This document shows positions 35,611 through 49,307 of a DNA stretch of 64,000 bases, one piece after another. Within the stretch, counting starts at the first letter, position 1. The number at the start of each line of letters is the position of its first letter. The notes beneath the pieces were generated by a model. That model was not told the origin of the DNA. It did not search any database and saw only the letters and a program-made list of their open reading frames with translations. A program made the position numbers and the translations under genes. Origin of the DNA: Lonicera japonica (taxonomy: Eukaryota > Streptophyta > Magnoliopsida > Dipsacales > Caprifoliaceae). The stretch is from contig CM038469.1 in NCBI GenBank assembly GCA_021464415.1, positions 17,400,501-17,464,500 on the forward strand. Reading direction: 5' to 3'.

Positions 35611-36484
35611 TTTTCGGCTTATAAACTTGAGGTAGGGGTTCTTAGACTTAAATCCTAAGTTAATATGGTTTTGATTTTGGAAATAGCATGGTATTAGTTT
35701 AAATATGGAGATGTTCTTTAGTTAAAATCAATTCTTATGTTATAAATTGTAGAACTTTTGCTAAAAGCTTGAGGTGGTATTTAATATTAATTGATGGTGC
35801 TTATTTGAGATGGATTTCTTAATCTCTCCTTGAAATCTTGATATTAACCAAATGATTTCTAAAAGTTATGAGTTTATTATGAAAAATTGGGAGATTAATG
35901 AATATATCTTAAATGTTTATACACCACACAAGTTTGGGGATGCGAAATTGAAGTAACTTAAGCATGCAAAATGGTAATATTAGAATAAATTCATGGAAAT
36001 GAGCAAGATATGTCATTTAAACTCTGAATATATCTTGTATTCAGATGAACCTCTATATTCCTTAGATATGGATTAGTTGATGTGATGAAATTGAATAATT
36101 GATTATATCACGTGCAAAGGAATATAGGATGGAGATTATTAGAGTTTACATGACATAAATTGTTTAAGAAGTAAATTATTGGTATTATAAGTATGATTTT
36201 CATTATAATTGTGTTAAACCCGGATTCTTAGCTATATCGTATCTTCGTTATATATCTAGGTTCGGGTGCTACAAGGATTCTGATTTCTCATGGCAAGCTC
36301 ATGGAAGCTCTATTGTTATCTTGATATCTTTTATATGGAAGATGATCGGTTAAGATCAATTATTAGATTTCTTGGCAATGATTATATCATGTCATGGATG
36401 ACCATGATGATGTGAATTTTATATGAATATTTATCTAAATAGTGCTTGCCAGGATGGAAAATAAGTAGTGTCCAGTGCCCTTAG

Positions 36485-39249
36485 TGTGACGCACCGAATT
36501 CCGTTAAGAGGTTTAGACCCCCGGAACCCAGTTTATCATGGTGCCATACGTGACGGCGGGTTTACAATACATAATTCAAAACCTGATTAGAAGTGAATAC
36601 ACATAAAGCCTCGTTTTTAGAAAATTTTGGCATGTGGAGTTCGTATTTTCAATAAAAACCAACACCTGTAAAGCAAAATATAAGTTTTACTAGAACTTTA
36701 ACTCCACATCTTAAAAACACTAGGTAAATAGATATCAAATAATCAAGCACAACGCAAATCCTCCAACGAGGTCCCAACAGTTAATAAAAGGCATTTACAT
36801 CAAATCTCAATAACTTTACAAATGTTATAATACATAAAACTCATGAAAAACAAGTCGTCTACAGACGACTAGGTGTGCCTAAGGTATTTAGAGGCCTCTA
36901 GACTCCATACTCGTGCCGTCCCTTAAAAAGTACCTGCAAAACTGGTTTGGAAAATGAGAGTGAGCCAAACACGGGCTCAGTGGAAACTATAAGGTTTTGC
37001 GTAAGAAAGTACATATTAGAAAACACATGCAACATGCAATATAGAACATAGTTTGAATCATATAAATACTTGTATCATTACCATATATACCACATAGGGA
37101 TTTGAGTAGTGCTATGTTAAATGTTTCAAAAATCATTTTAAATGTAATGCACACCAAGTGCTATCCCAACCCCGAAAATCCATTAAGGATGTATCATCAA
37201 TATATAAGAAAGTCATAATAATGAAATATATCGCAAGTGAAAGGTAGGCACTAATCTTATAACTATCAGTCTCATCTCACATCACACATCTAGGTTTTAC
37301 TCTACTGTGCATAACGATCGCGATCTAAGCCTCCAAGGCTAGAGTATGCAGCCCCCAAGGCTAGGTCCCCCTGTGGACCACCTAGATGTGTAGGGTATGC
37401 AGCATGCTGGGTCCCCCTACGGACCATAGAGTATGCTTCTCTTAAAGAGGGATCACTCTACACGGATCAGGGTGTTAGCCACCAAGGCTAAGTTCCTCCA
37501 TGGACCATTAGTGCCTACCCGAAAATCTATTTATATTAACCATGCGAATTGTCCAAAGTATCAACTATCTAAGCCTCATAATAACTAGGCTACCCAATAG
37601 CCATAAAAGATATAATAATTATAACTCATATAGATCAAAAGATATCCACCAAATAATATACTTATGTGAAATATTTATCTGGGCACAAGGTTTAACACAT
37701 AAACCAATGAAGTATTCGACAATTCCATGTATTACATATATCAATTCATACAATTAACCTTCATCATAATTTGTACATTTCTCAAATCATAGGTTTCTCT
37801 GTTTTCCATATAGTAATATCATTGTTGTACTCAAGCCACATTCGCCAAATCTGTCAACTAATAGCTCAGTTCAGAAATCTATTCACTAGTCTCAACAATT
37901 TAAATTTTTTTGGGGGGAGGGGGGGGGGATTCACAACAATTTATTAAATTAGAACCAAGCCAAGTATAAATCACAATTTATACTATTGAGATTCAATGTA
38001 GACTACCCCCAATGGTTTCCATACATTTTCCAAGTTAAAAATACATTATAAGCCTGGTCAGCATAGTTACGAACTTGCGAGTATCTAACAATCTCATGAA
38101 GGATCAACTAGTAGCTTAAGTACAATAATAATATCATAAACATAAGTAACCATAGCCACAACATACTTTAAACTCATCAATATATCCATATATATGTGTG
38201 TATCCCACATTATTATTCGTTATTGTGTCCGTTGATATGGGTTTCGTATCTATCTACATCTATGTTAACAAATAATGGGGGTTCTTGTGAAATCATTGAA
38301 TCAATCGTATATATATAACAAATCAACCAAAAGAATCAACGAAAACTAACCCAGTCCCAAAGAACATGCAAAATCACGTATTTGTACCAAAATCCCCAAT
38401 TAAGTTTGAAATCAAACATACAACACATGATATTATGAAAATAGGTTTGAGTATTAGTGTTCCCACCTCTATTGGAGCTTTAAATCAAGATTGGAGTGTT
38501 GGAATGATGGATTGAAGTGTAGATGGCAAGAATTTCGAAAACCCTAGCTCTTCTCAAGCTTTTATGGGGTATAGTGATGAATAAGATGATGAATAGTGAT
38601 TTTATAACTCAAATCTTGCGTCAATATGAAATAATCCTTCAATTTCCTTAAGAATCTCCTCCCTCTCTCTAGAACTCTCATTTAGAGTGTTGAAGGTGTA
38701 TGGTTCGAAAATGGGGAGGTGGGAGGTTTTGGTTGTATAAAAATGGGGTCAAAACACTATAAATTGGATTTTTTACCCTACAATAGGTCATCAGTCGACT
38801 GAGGCACAACCATCAGTCGACTAATGCACCCTTCGCCCACTGATGCTATTTTTTGGCAGTTCAGTCACTTCGTACTCAGTTTTTGCCACTATAGAGTTAG
38901 AATTGGGTCTCGGCCAAAACACGAAAGTTTTAAATAATTGAATTACCTTTCCAATGGCGCAAACATGTCCTCATTTGGACTTCGGATGAAAAAGTTATGG
39001 CTTTCCAAAGGCAAGAAGGTCACATTTTGGTAAAGCAATTTAGGCGACAAATTTTTCGAATTACGCTCGGACCACCCGAAATGGGTTACGACCTATTAGG
39101 TGAGTGTAATAACATATAAATGAAGTTTGGAAAAAGTCTAAACCACTCAAAGATCACCTAAACCAACTCTTGCCTCCCAAACCACATTTTTTGCGTTATT
39201 GGAGATTATAAAAGGGAACTAGCAAAGAAAACACATAGCTGGTGTTACA
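36485..39249 (-). mobile_element. solo LTR, family B, inside the family C LTR
   Basis: The 2,765-bp LTR reads TGTGACGCACCG...GGTGTTACA on the + strand, with perfect CTTAG duplications at 36,480-36,484 and 39,250-39,254. Its first 90 bp (ATTCCGTTAAGAGG, GACGGCGGGTTTACAATAC) are the reverse complement of the family B LTR end. TCAGTCGACTGA palindromes lie at 38,791-38,824. A patch at 37,330-37,520 has several short repeats of CCAAGGCTA and GGTCCCCCT. Confidence 0.88.
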
Positions 39250-39923
39250 CTTAGGTTGAAAATCCCTAAATCCCTGGGAGAGTAATTTTTGGTCGCCTAT
39301 AAGCCACAGGTGAGTATTCCGGGAACATAGGCATTGGCAATGCACCATGGGTCAAATCTTTTCTATGGAATGTGGACGGATTGTTCCACTTCTTGGTTAT
39401 GGCAATGGTATGTTATCTTGGGGTCAGAAGATTCAATAATATGATTCCAATTCGAATACTCATTGGCAAAGTCTTGATGATTTTATATTCTCTTGGAGCG
39501 GATGGGTTCTATTGTATGATTTTAACTCGGATTCTTATGTGTAAGAATTATCAAGGTTTGAAAATGGGTTGACACAAGGGAGGTAACTTGTATATGCATG
39601 AGCATTCATTTTTACGAGTTGTTTCTCACATTTCATTTACCCTGCATATGTTAATAAGTAAAATGATGTTATCAAAACTTTACCCCTTTTTCCCCTACTG
39701 AGCAAATAACTTACCTCGTTTTCCTAAAACCCTACAGGTATTCAAGAGTCGAAAGAGAAAAAGGAAGCGACGGGACCGGGAACGAATTAGTGGCTCTGAT
39801 ATATTTACTCTTTTGTTATGTTTGTGTTATCAAGGGAAGCCATAGCTGTCCCTTAGTATTTTATGTTCTTTGAGACGTTTAACCCATTTTTGTTTGTATA
39901 ACGATTATATGCATGCATGTATA

Positions 39924-41393
39924 TGATGAAGACATAAATACAGGATCGTTTGATATTGCGTATAGATTGAACAAAAATCTTTTGCTAAAACCCTATAAGA
40001 ATAAAGGGATTTCACCTTTGTGGATCATGTAGAGGATCCATATGAGGAGACTAGGGTTTGAAAGCATCATATTACGATTTGGTCAGATTTTTTTAATTAT
40101 CGCTGGGCTGTGAAAATAGATTGTTTTCGCCATCGAAACGACCTCTGATCGTCCTGATTTTATGCGCAATAATAATAACTTTGCGTTCTGAACGTCATAT
40201 CCAAAAATCAGCCCGATCCAACGGTGCGATCAAAAGTTACGATTAATTTATGACTGCTATGCCGAAAACCTAAAGATCTTCTATCGTATTCCTTCCGCCA
40301 TCAAATCTTGCACCAAGTGTGGGCTACGGTATCACTAAGATTTTTTTATCTCTCAATAGAACAAATCCTAACTCATAAGAATTATTGTTATACTAAGAAG
40401 AGATTAGGCCGGTGTATATATAAGGCTATGATAGGGACCTTAAGGAGAAATAAGTGTTTGGGCTTCCTATGGAAAGTTGGAATCCTAATTCCACTATGAA
40501 TTAGTTCCTTCCATAAATTATAATTCACACCACTAAAGAATTATAATTGCACTCCCGTCCTTATCTCAAAATTATACTTCGAGCTCCTTGTTATTAAATA
40601 CTTATTATTCTCCCCACGTTAAGATTACAGATAACCGTCATTTAAATTAAATTACTGACAATTATATTTAAATGACTTCTTAATCCTTGAGCCTACCACT
40701 TAATTTATTTGACATGTCGGATTAACATAATCCACCTGCAGGGTTTGACATGATCAAAACTTATAAGCTTCTCAAGGGGCTATCATCAATCCCTATACCG
40801 GGACGTGGATTCCATCAATAATTAATATTCATCATACATATAGTGTCGTCATCCAATTCACGAAGATTATTGATCCATAAATGAATCTCACTCATATTGA
40901 GTCAAAACAGCAAACACTACATATATATGTCTATTAATTATTTCAAGATTAATAGTATAAGTAATCATAATAATCATGGGATTTTAAATTGTTTTATATA
41001 GTAAGTATAAAAATAATTAACCCAAATTGGTCATATTCAATACACACAAAGTGTACTAGCACAACGAGTTAAAACTATACCGTTTTCTGTAGTTAAGATA
41101 AACTACTAAAACTTGTGCTACAATCCTACCGATGGGTGTCCAATTCCATCTAAGACTGTGAACCATTAAACTTATATTCCACAAGAACCGATGATAAGAT
41201 CTTCTGTGTGTAAGCTATACTCTACACACCAAATCATTTACTATATGGAATAAAAGACACACATGCACAATATTTAAATAAATAATATAATGCAACCATT
41301 TCCCATACAGATTCTCATTAAAATAGCAAAACCAAGTTTATAACATATCCAAACGAACAAGAAAATTATGGCTTTTAGTATATCACTCTAACA
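39924..41393 (-). repeat. 3' LTR of the copia element
   Basis: TG...CA ends, 1,470 bp, same length as its partner. A leader-like module at 40,080-40,265 is shared with the family A element. Confidence 0.92.
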
Positions 41394-41403
41394 ATCTCCC
41401 ACT
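41394..41403 (-). promoter_or_regulatory. polypurine tract of the copia element
   Basis: The minus strand reads AGTGGGAGAT directly before the LTR start TGTTAGAG, a widespread copia arrangement. Confidence 0.85.
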
Positions 41404-41519
41404 TAGACTCAAAGCCATGTAACTATGCATCTCACTCCCATTCCCTCAACGTGAACACTCTATGTGTTTTCCCTTCTAATGAATCCTCGGCTTTTTCGAG
41501 TTCGCAACCATTTCACTAT

Positions 41520-42945
41520 TATCAAAATAAAGTGAAATAGCTTATAACGCTGAAGGTGCCACATCTAGATTCATATGGAAGTTCCTGAGCCAAACCGCTG
41601 CCTTAGCTGCTTTTAAAGCAGCCACATATTCAGCTTTCATGGCGGAGTCAACAATGCCTGACTACTTGATACTCCTCCAACCAATGACTCCACCTCTTAG
41701 AGTAAACACATAACCTGAAGTTGACTTTCTGGAATTCTAACTTCTGACTAAAAATCCTTGTATGTGTATCCAACAGGTACTAGACTATTTGCCTGGTAAA
41801 TCAACATAAAAACTTGAGTCCTGTTAAGGTACTTAAGTATATGTTTTACCACAATCCAGTGTTGTTTCCTTGGATTAGACTGATATCTACTAACCATATC
41901 AATGATAAAGCAAATGCCTGGTCTAGTACACAATATAGCATACATGAGGCTTCCCACTGTCGAAGCATAAGGAACTCCCCTTATCTTCTCTATCTCATCA
42001 TGTGTCTTATGACATTGATCTTGGATAGAGTGATTCCATAACTAAAAAAAAAAGAAACCCTTTCTTGGAATCTTGTATACTAACTCTGGCAAGAATTGTA
42101 TCGACATAAGTACTTTGGATAAGCCTAACATCCTATTTTTCCAATCTCGCATAAGCTTAATACCAAGGATGTGACTGGCTTCTCATAAGCCCTTCATATC
42201 GAACTGACTTGTTAACCATACCCTCACTGAAGATAATATTCACGTATTGCTTCCAATAAGTAAGATATTATCCACATACAATACCTAGAATACCACCGCG
42301 CTTCGACTGCGCCTTTTGTACACACAAGACTCATCTGAACATTGATCAAAACCAAAAGATTTGATTTCATGGTCAAAACAGATGTTCCAAGATCTAGACA
42401 TTTGCTTAAGCCCATAAATGGGCTTCTTCAGCTTGCACAACATGTGCTCTTGGCCCTTTGCTAAGAATCCTTCTGGTTGCATCATATAAATGCTTTTATC
42501 ATGACTTTCATTAAGGAAACCTGTCTTGACATCCACTTGCCAAATCTCGTAATTAAGATGAGCCGCAATGGATAAGAGAATCTAAATATACTTTGGCATG
42601 GCTACCGGCAAAAAGGTTTCATCATAATCGATCCCCTTCTTTCTGAGTGATCCCTTTTAGCAACAAGCCTTGATTTAAGCCCGTCTAATCATCTCTATCT
42701 CTTATATACCCACTTGCATCCGATAGGTTTTATCCATTCGGGTGGTTTTATAAGATCCCAGACTTTGTTAGAGTACATGGACTCTATTTCAGATTTCATA
42801 ACCCTTTGCCATTTTTCTGTATCTTTATCTTGAAGTACTTCATTGCAGTTAAAAAGGGTTCGTTTCTTGTTCATCAGGGACCTTGTCATAAGACTCTCCC
42901 AAGACCATAAAACGACCAGGTTGACGAACAACCCTCCCACTACGA
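41520..42945 (-). pseudogene. copia RT and RNase H remnant
   Basis: In the minus direction this reads WQRVMKSEIESMYSNKVWDL and GCKWVYKR (42,695-42,830), DVKTGFLNESHDKSIYMMQP, LCKLKKPIYGLKQMSRSWN (42,285-42,536), then LYVDNILLIGSN (about 42,249-42,285, where the catalytic YVDD is YVDN), GSLMYAILCTRPGICF and HWIVVKHILKYLNRT (41,748-41,957), and RNase H phrases down to about 41,520. Stops and frameshifts break it into several frames. The lost second Asp of the active site and the stops make it non-functional. Confidence 0.88.
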
Positions 42946-43299
42946 TGAGGCACTACTTGTGTTTGTGTACATTGTGCAAATATTGAACATACTAACTCAC
43001 TATCCACACATTGTGCTGGTTCAAGAACCTACGTATTAGTGATTTGTTCAAGATGTGCACAAGTATTGGCAGTCCTCCCAATACGACTAGGTAATGGAAT
43101 GTCGATATCCATTTACTGTGGTATTTCCTCTTGTACTAAAGGTATAGACGAATTGTGCCCTGTTTTTCTCTCCTCTTATTTCCACTACAATAATATTACT
43201 TCTGGGCTTATGGTCTATGATATAATCCTCTTCTAAGAATCTGGCATTGATAACAATAACCTTAAATTCTCGAGGATTATAAAATAAACCACCATTGAT

Positions 43300-44100
43300 T
43301 CATTTTCGATACGTAATAAAGAAATACACTTCTATTCTTGATTCCAACAAATCCGCATTACCTTTAACACATGTGCTGGACTACCCCATACCCGAATATG
43401 CCGCAGACTAGGCTTACACCCAGTCCGCAATTCTATGGGTGTAGTAGGTACTGACTTTGATAGTACCAAGTTCAGAATATATGCAGCTATTTCTAAAGCA
43501 TATCCCTAAAAGAAATCAGGTAGGTCTGAATAACTCATCATAGATCTTACCATTTCTATAAGAGTCTTATTCCTTCTTTCTGCTACACCATCATGCTGTG
43601 GCATCCTCGGTGCAGACAGCTGGGATGCAATCCCATTCTCTAATAAGTATTCCTTGAACTATCCCAAGAGGTATTCATCACCACGATCTGATCGTAGTAA
43701 CTTGATACATTTTCCTAGATGCTTCTCCGTTTCTGTCTTGAATTCTTTGAATTTTTCAAAGACTTTAGACTTACGTCGCATTAAGTAAATGTATCTATAC
43801 TTTAAATAATCATCTACAAATGTGATGAATACTTAAAGCCTCCTCTAGTCTGGACATTCATGTGACCATACAAATCAGAGTGAACCAGTTTTAACTATTC
43901 TTTAGCGCTATAGCCTTTTGCCAAGAATGATCTCTCAGTCATTTTACTTTTTAAACAGGATTCACAAACTGGAAGTGCCTCCACTTCCAATGAACCTAAT
44001 GGCCCATTTTCGACCAGTTTTTGAATTCTTTTTAGATTAATATGACCGAGGCGTAAATGCCAAAAATACATTTAGTTCATTTTGAAGGTTCCTTTCTCTT
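43300..44100 (-). pseudogene. copia integrase remnant
   Basis: Minus-strand frames give CESCLKSKMTERSF (zinc-binding part), LVHSDLYGHMNVQTRGGFKY (core; D of the DD35E region), YDQIVVMNTSWDS and the 'RMGLHPSCLHRGCHSMMV' stretch corresponding to G..H..S.P..PQ.NG. Many stops interrupt it. Confidence 0.8.
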
Positions 44101-44345
44101 AATTGGTAAACTATTAATGCTATTCAATTCACTCAGTTGTAGTACTGACAAGTCAGGATTTAATAATGTAAAGATCAATCACTAATGTACCAAACAAACA
44201 AACTATTTATTTTTTTCTAATGATAACTAATTTATCATTAAAATAAATAAAATATTTGTCCTTAACCAATCTAGAAATAGAAATCAAATTTCTTCTAACA
44301 GAAGATACATATAGACATTACTTAATCATTAATATCATATTCTGA

Positions 44346-45300
44346 CTAAACTGAAGATAAATATCTTCTACTGCAACTGTTGTCACATTCGTAGCTGCCC
44401 ATATGTAAATTTTCTCTATTTTTAAGTTGTCTGGTTTCCTGGAACCCCTGCAAAGTATTGCAGACATGATTAGTGGCTCCCGAATCTACACACCAGGTAC
44501 TGGTAGATCGGACCACTAAACAAGATACAACAACAAATAGATGAAATTTACATATGTTGTTATAACGGTTTAGGAAACAGGGACAATCTTTCTTCAAATG
44601 CACTTTCTACTGACAGTGAAAACATTGGCCCATAGGCTTTTTCACTCCTCCTAGAGGTTCAGCGACTGCTGCACGCACTGCTCCTTGTGGGACTGCAGCT
44701 TATGCATTCTTCTTCTTCGTTTCTTGCTTTTGGGCATAGAAGTTGAAGCTTTCTCAGCCACTAGAGTACTAGCCAGCTTACCAAGGAGTTCCTCACTGCT
44801 TAGAATTCTTTAAGAAGTTCCAACAATGAATAAAGCTAATTCATGTTGTAATTCTGTCAGAATCTCTTAAATAAATCCAGCAGCGGCTGGAGAATGATAT
44901 CGATCTGAGTTTCCCCATTGATTTCAACTCCAAAGATCTCTTAGCTCATTCAGAAGATCGATCATCTTCAAAACAAGATCTTTAACTCGGTTTCCTTTAG
45001 TAATAGTCGTGTTCATGAGGCATTTCATCGAAACCTACCTTGCGACATGATCCTGATCCTCAAAAATATCTTTAAGGTTCGGCATTATGTCGTAGGCGGT
45101 GGCAAAAAACTAATGCTAATGTTGTAGCACATTTGACAAAAATGTCATAATGTAAAAACACGCCATCTCATCAGCCTTTTTCCACCTCCGGCAAGCCTGG
45201 GTTTCCTCATCGATCTCCCCTTTACCAGGTTTTGCTGGACAAGACTCAATGAGCACAAACTTGTACTCTTTAACAATAAGCACAATGTTCAAGTTCCCTT
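44346..45300 (-). pseudogene. copia gag zinc knuckle and protease remnant
   Basis: Minus-strand frames give WKKADEMACFYIMTFLSNVL, MPNLKDIFEDQDHVAR (gag), CFHCQ-stop-K-VHLKKDCP (a CCHC zinc knuckle broken by a stop, about 44,575-44,630), then TWCVDSGATNHVCN (about 44,460-44,500), the retropepsin active site with DSGA. Stops are frequent. Confidence 0.85.
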
Positions 45301-46819
45301 TTTAGTCAATATAATTAGGTCCAATTAATTTGTTTTAGTTGAGAATGATTAAAAGTGGATCGAAAGAGTTTGCAATTTTAAAACTTGAGAATCACATACA
45401 AATTATAATGGACAATAATAAGTTTGAACACATATTTTAAATATGGTACCCTCTGCCATTTCAAAAAGCGTTCGCCAACAGCCCAAGACTTTGAACAATA
45501 TGCCCCGTTAGTGAGGTCGTCTATTTATTCATTATTTCTTAGACAGATGTAAACCTATTAAATTTTACTATCTAGACAATCCTTTATCGTCAAGCAATAA
45601 ATACTATCTTAGACAATCCTTTATTGTCAAGTAAAATTTAAATAGCCGACTTCCTTTGGTCCTACAAATAATAGTAGAGACTCAGTTGGAGAGCATACTA
45701 TTATTTATATCTAAGGGTATACTATCATTTAATTTAATCCAATGATTCTGCAATTTATTCTCTCCGATATGGAGGTGAGCACTAAAACCCACACGAAAAA
45801 TAAATCACATCATTTAAAATTATCAGTCAGTGAAATTTGTACAATGATTCCGCAATCTATTCTTTCCGATATGGAGGTGAGCACTATAACACACACGAAG
45901 AATAAATTACATCATCTACAAACCAATGATGGAGACTGTGGGATTTTTATGTGAAAAAATCCCTCACCCACTTAGTATTTAAAACATTATTTTCTGAGGG
46001 TTAAGAAAATTTTATATTAAATTCTAGTCAACTAAAATACAAGGGTATGAAATATAAAAGACATGTGTAATAAAATTATTTTGCTGCTTTTTTTTTTTAA
46101 AAAAAAAAACTTATATTTTTCAATTACGCAAAATTTATATTTATATACCCTTTTTTAATTTGACAAGAACTAAACATAAAATAAAAGGTGATCTAGGTAT
46201 GGTCATGTATCCATGTTGTCCAAAATTATAAGGAAACATAATAATTAAACACATATGACCAACACACAATCACACAAAGCATTAAACCATTCTATAATAA
46301 GAATAATTAAATCCCTGCTATTATGGTCCAAGCTTCATCATCCTTAGTCTGTTGAAAAACTTGTCACGACCTATGTCGCCACTTCACTGACTATGTCGGA
46401 AATCAACCTTGGTGGAAATGCCTTCTTCAACGTTCTTCGTTAAAGAAACTGCAATCTTAGATACAAAGGTCCTATGCCTCCATTTAAGGAGTTCACACAT
46501 AAACTATTATATCTAAACTGTAAATAAAATTACATAGATCCTATGCCTCCTTTTAAGGAGTTCACAAATCTAATCTAAATTTAATTTACAACCATGAATA
46601 AAACCCAAATCATCATACATATTAAAATTAACCACGAATAAAAAAATCGTGGGATCCAATCACATAAAACATAATTATGTGACCATAATAGCGGGACAAG
46701 AACACTGCAAAACAAGGGTTAGCAAGTTCTACGTTCTATCCAACAACAACATGCATAAATAAATTTAACTAGGCAACATGGCTAGTTCAATCCGTACGCA
46801 CTATCAAAGAAAACCAATC
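45301..46819 (-). other. copia 5' internal region, gag N-terminus and leader, no clean frame
   Basis: This lies between the primer site and the recognisable gag. A duplicated phrase with TCTATTCTTTCCGATATGGAGG-like sequence (copies near 45,755 and 45,855) and another with TCCTATGCCTCC.TTTAAGGAGTTCACA (46,468 and 46,538) are visible. I cannot translate a convincing gag start. Confidence 0.5.
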
Positions 46820-46831
46820 GCTCTGATACCA
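46820..46831 (-). promoter_or_regulatory. primer-binding site of the copia element (tRNA-Met)
   Basis: The minus strand reads TGGTATCAGAGC two bases after the 5' LTR. It is complementary to the 3' end of initiator tRNA-Met. Confidence 0.9.
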
Positions 46832-46833
46832 AT

Positions 46834-48303
46834 TGATAGAGACATAAATACAGGATCGCTTGATATTGCGTATAGATTGAACAAAAAACTTTTGCTAAAA
46901 CCCTATAAGAATAAAGGGATTTCACCTTTGTGGATCATGTAGAGGATCCATATGAGGAGACTAGGGTTTGAAAGCATCATATTACGATTTGGTCAGATTT
47001 TTTTAATTCTCGCTGGGCTGCGAAAATCGATTGTTTTCGCCATCAAAACGACCTCTGATCATCCTGATTTTACGTGCAATGATAGTAACATTGCGTTCTG
47101 AAAGTCATATCGAAAAATCAGCCCGATCCAACGGTGCGATCAAAAGTTACGATTAATTTACGACTGCTGTGCCGAAAACCTAAAGATCTTCTATCGTATT
47201 CCTTCCGCCATCAAATCTTGCACCAAGTGTGGGCTACGGTATCACCAAGATTTTCTCCTCTCTCAATAGAACAAACCATAACTCATAAGAATTATTGTTA
47301 TACTAAGAAGAGATTAGGCCGGTGTATATATAAGGCTACGATAGGGACCTTAAGGAGAAATAAGTGTTTGGGCTTCCTATGGAAAGTTGGAATCCTAATT
47401 CCACTATGAATTAGTTCCTTCCATAAATTATAATTCACACCACTAAAGAATTATAATTGCACTACCGTCCTTATCTCAAAATTATATTTCGAGCTCCTTA
47501 TTATTAAATACTTATTATTCTCCCCACGTTAAGATTACAGATAACCGTCATTTAAATTAAATTACTGACAATTATATTTAAATAACTTCTTAATTCTTGA
47601 GCCTACCACTTAACTTATTTGACATGTCGGATTAACATAATCCACCTGCAGGGTTTGACATGATCAAAACTTATAAGCTTCTCAAGGGGCTATCATCAAT
47701 CCCTATACCGGGACGTGGATTCCATCAATAATTAATATTCATCATACATATAGTGTCGTCATCCAATTCACGAAGATTATTGATCCATAAATGAATCTCA
47801 CTCATATTGAGTCAAAACAGCAAACACTACATATATATGTCTATTAATTATTTCAAGATTAATAGTATAAGTAATCATAATAATCATGGGATTTTAAATT
47901 GTTTTATATAGTCAGTATAAAAATAATTAACCCAAATTGGTCATATTCAATACACACAAAGTGTACTAGCACAACGAGTTAAAACTATACCGTTTTTTGT
48001 AGTTAAGATAAACTACTAAAACTTGTGCTACAATCCTACCGATGGGTGTCCAATTCCATCTAAGACTGTGAACCATTAAACTTATATTCCACAAGAACCG
48101 ATGATAAGATCTTCTGTGTGTAAGCTATACTCTACACACCAAATCATCTACTATATGGAATAAAAGACACACATGCACAATATTTAAATAAATAATATAA
48201 TGCAACCATTTCCCATACAGATTCTCGTTAAAATAGCAAAACCAAGTTTATAACATATCCAAACCAACAAGAAAATTATGGCTTTTAGTATATCACTCTA
48301 ACA
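46834..48303 (-). repeat. 5' LTR of the copia element
   Basis: TG...CA ends and 1,470 bp. Mismatches against the partner LTR are concentrated in its first 450 bp on the + strand (the U5 side). Confidence 0.92.
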
Positions 48304-49307
48304 GTATATTTATGTACAATACCATCATTTTGTATATCTTGTTGGTTGACACATACAATTTGTACTATTTGAATTCTTTGCCACATGTGGTATGTGTGTT
48401 GTTTGGATTTCTTTATTTGTACATAGACCCATTTTAGTCTATCTAAGATAGGTTAGTAACATTTCAAGTCTTAAGTACAGGTGTTATCCTATCAATTAAG
48501 GCGGGGGTGTTACAAATTGGTTCCACCGTAATTTAGCCAACAACAATATATAACACCAATTAATGAGGCAAAATAAATACATTGAATTCAATCAACATAA
48601 TGAATTCAAAAGGAGTACAATAAATTGGATAACAAATGAATACTCTAGATATTTAGATGCATGTTAAGTATAGCCCTTTTCCTCAAAAATAGCACCAAAA
48701 TACCAAACTAATTTTTATAACCCTCACTTAATAACCCACGACCCTCATCTCTATTTCTTCTGTGCATGCAATTTTCCAAACTTTAAACAAAGCCATACAT
48801 ATATATTTGGAAATTAGCAAATGGACCCCATTAAAACAAAGCCACCCACCAAGTATTTTGGTGGCCATGCCACGTTAATAAATTGATGACTCATCTCTTT
48901 ATATTTTTACAAAATGCCACCTGAATTACCATCTCATGAATCACCAAAAAAACCCCAATTCCCACATGGACCCACATCTCATATATTTACTAGAAATATA
49001 CTATTAATTTAATAAACTACGAGATGTCACAATTTTGTTAAAATATTCTATTGAGATGTTTTCAACCCTAGTGTGTATTGTAAATTGTTGGGAGTTATAT
49101 TTGCATTTTGTGTCTTTTGATTATGGTGGTTGTATAAGCGACTTAGAAGATGGAGATTGTGTTATAAAATCAAAGTAATGTTATTTTTCCAAGTGTTTTC
49201 CGCTTCTCAAAGTTAATGAAGTTTTATATTCAAATATTATGATTATTAGCTATTATTAGTCCATCTCGCTGTGAGATTTCCGTAGGGTCTCCGAGATGGG
49301 TGTGACA

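Larger units (their letters stand above)
39924..48303 (-). mobile_element. complete Ty1/copia retrotransposon with two 1,470-bp LTRs
   Basis: The 8,380-bp element is flanked by perfect GTATA duplications (39,919-39,923 and 48,304-48,308). Both LTRs are exactly 1,470 bp: 39,924-41,393 (3' LTR) and 46,834-48,303 (5' LTR). Sense strand is minus: LTR start TGTTAGAGTGATATAC, tRNA-Met primer site, gag with zinc knuckle, protease, integrase, RT and RNase H, in the copia order, then a polypurine tract. The coding region has many stops and is dead. By eye the LTRs differ at about 36 positions (2.4%), so the insertion is fairly young; with 1.3e-8 substitutions per site per year this would be roughly 1 million years (inference, clock assumed). 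Confidence 0.93.
35047..48514 (+). mobile_element. solo LTR, family C, containing a solo LTR and a complete copia element
   Basis: It reads TGTAACACCCGG...GGGGGTGTTACA with the perfect duplication AATTG at 35,042-35,046 and 48,515-48,519. Subtracting the family B solo LTR (36,485-39,249) and the copia element (39,924-48,303), each with one target copy, leaves about 2.31 kb. It carries duplicated 'GGGGCCTGTTGA'/'GGGCCTGTTGG' phrases at 35,275-35,336 and a (CT)n tract. Its start resembles family B LTRs, so B and C are probably related. The + orientation is assumed from that resemblance. Confidence 0.85.
34597..49307. mobile_element. probable further LTR split by the solo LTR at 35,047
   Basis: The parts 34,597-35,046 and 48,515-49,307 lie outside the solo LTR at 35,047-48,514 but do not continue gag or pol. 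The right end, GGGTCTCCGAGATGGGTGTGACA (shown in part: GATGGGTGTGACA), looks like an LTR terminus. The left end and a target duplication could not be identified. The total without the nested part is about 1.24 kb. Confidence 0.35.

Noticed and set aside
41814..42041. Plus-strand frames within the copia pol region
   Set aside because: Antisense shadows of the minus-strand RT/RNase H remnant.
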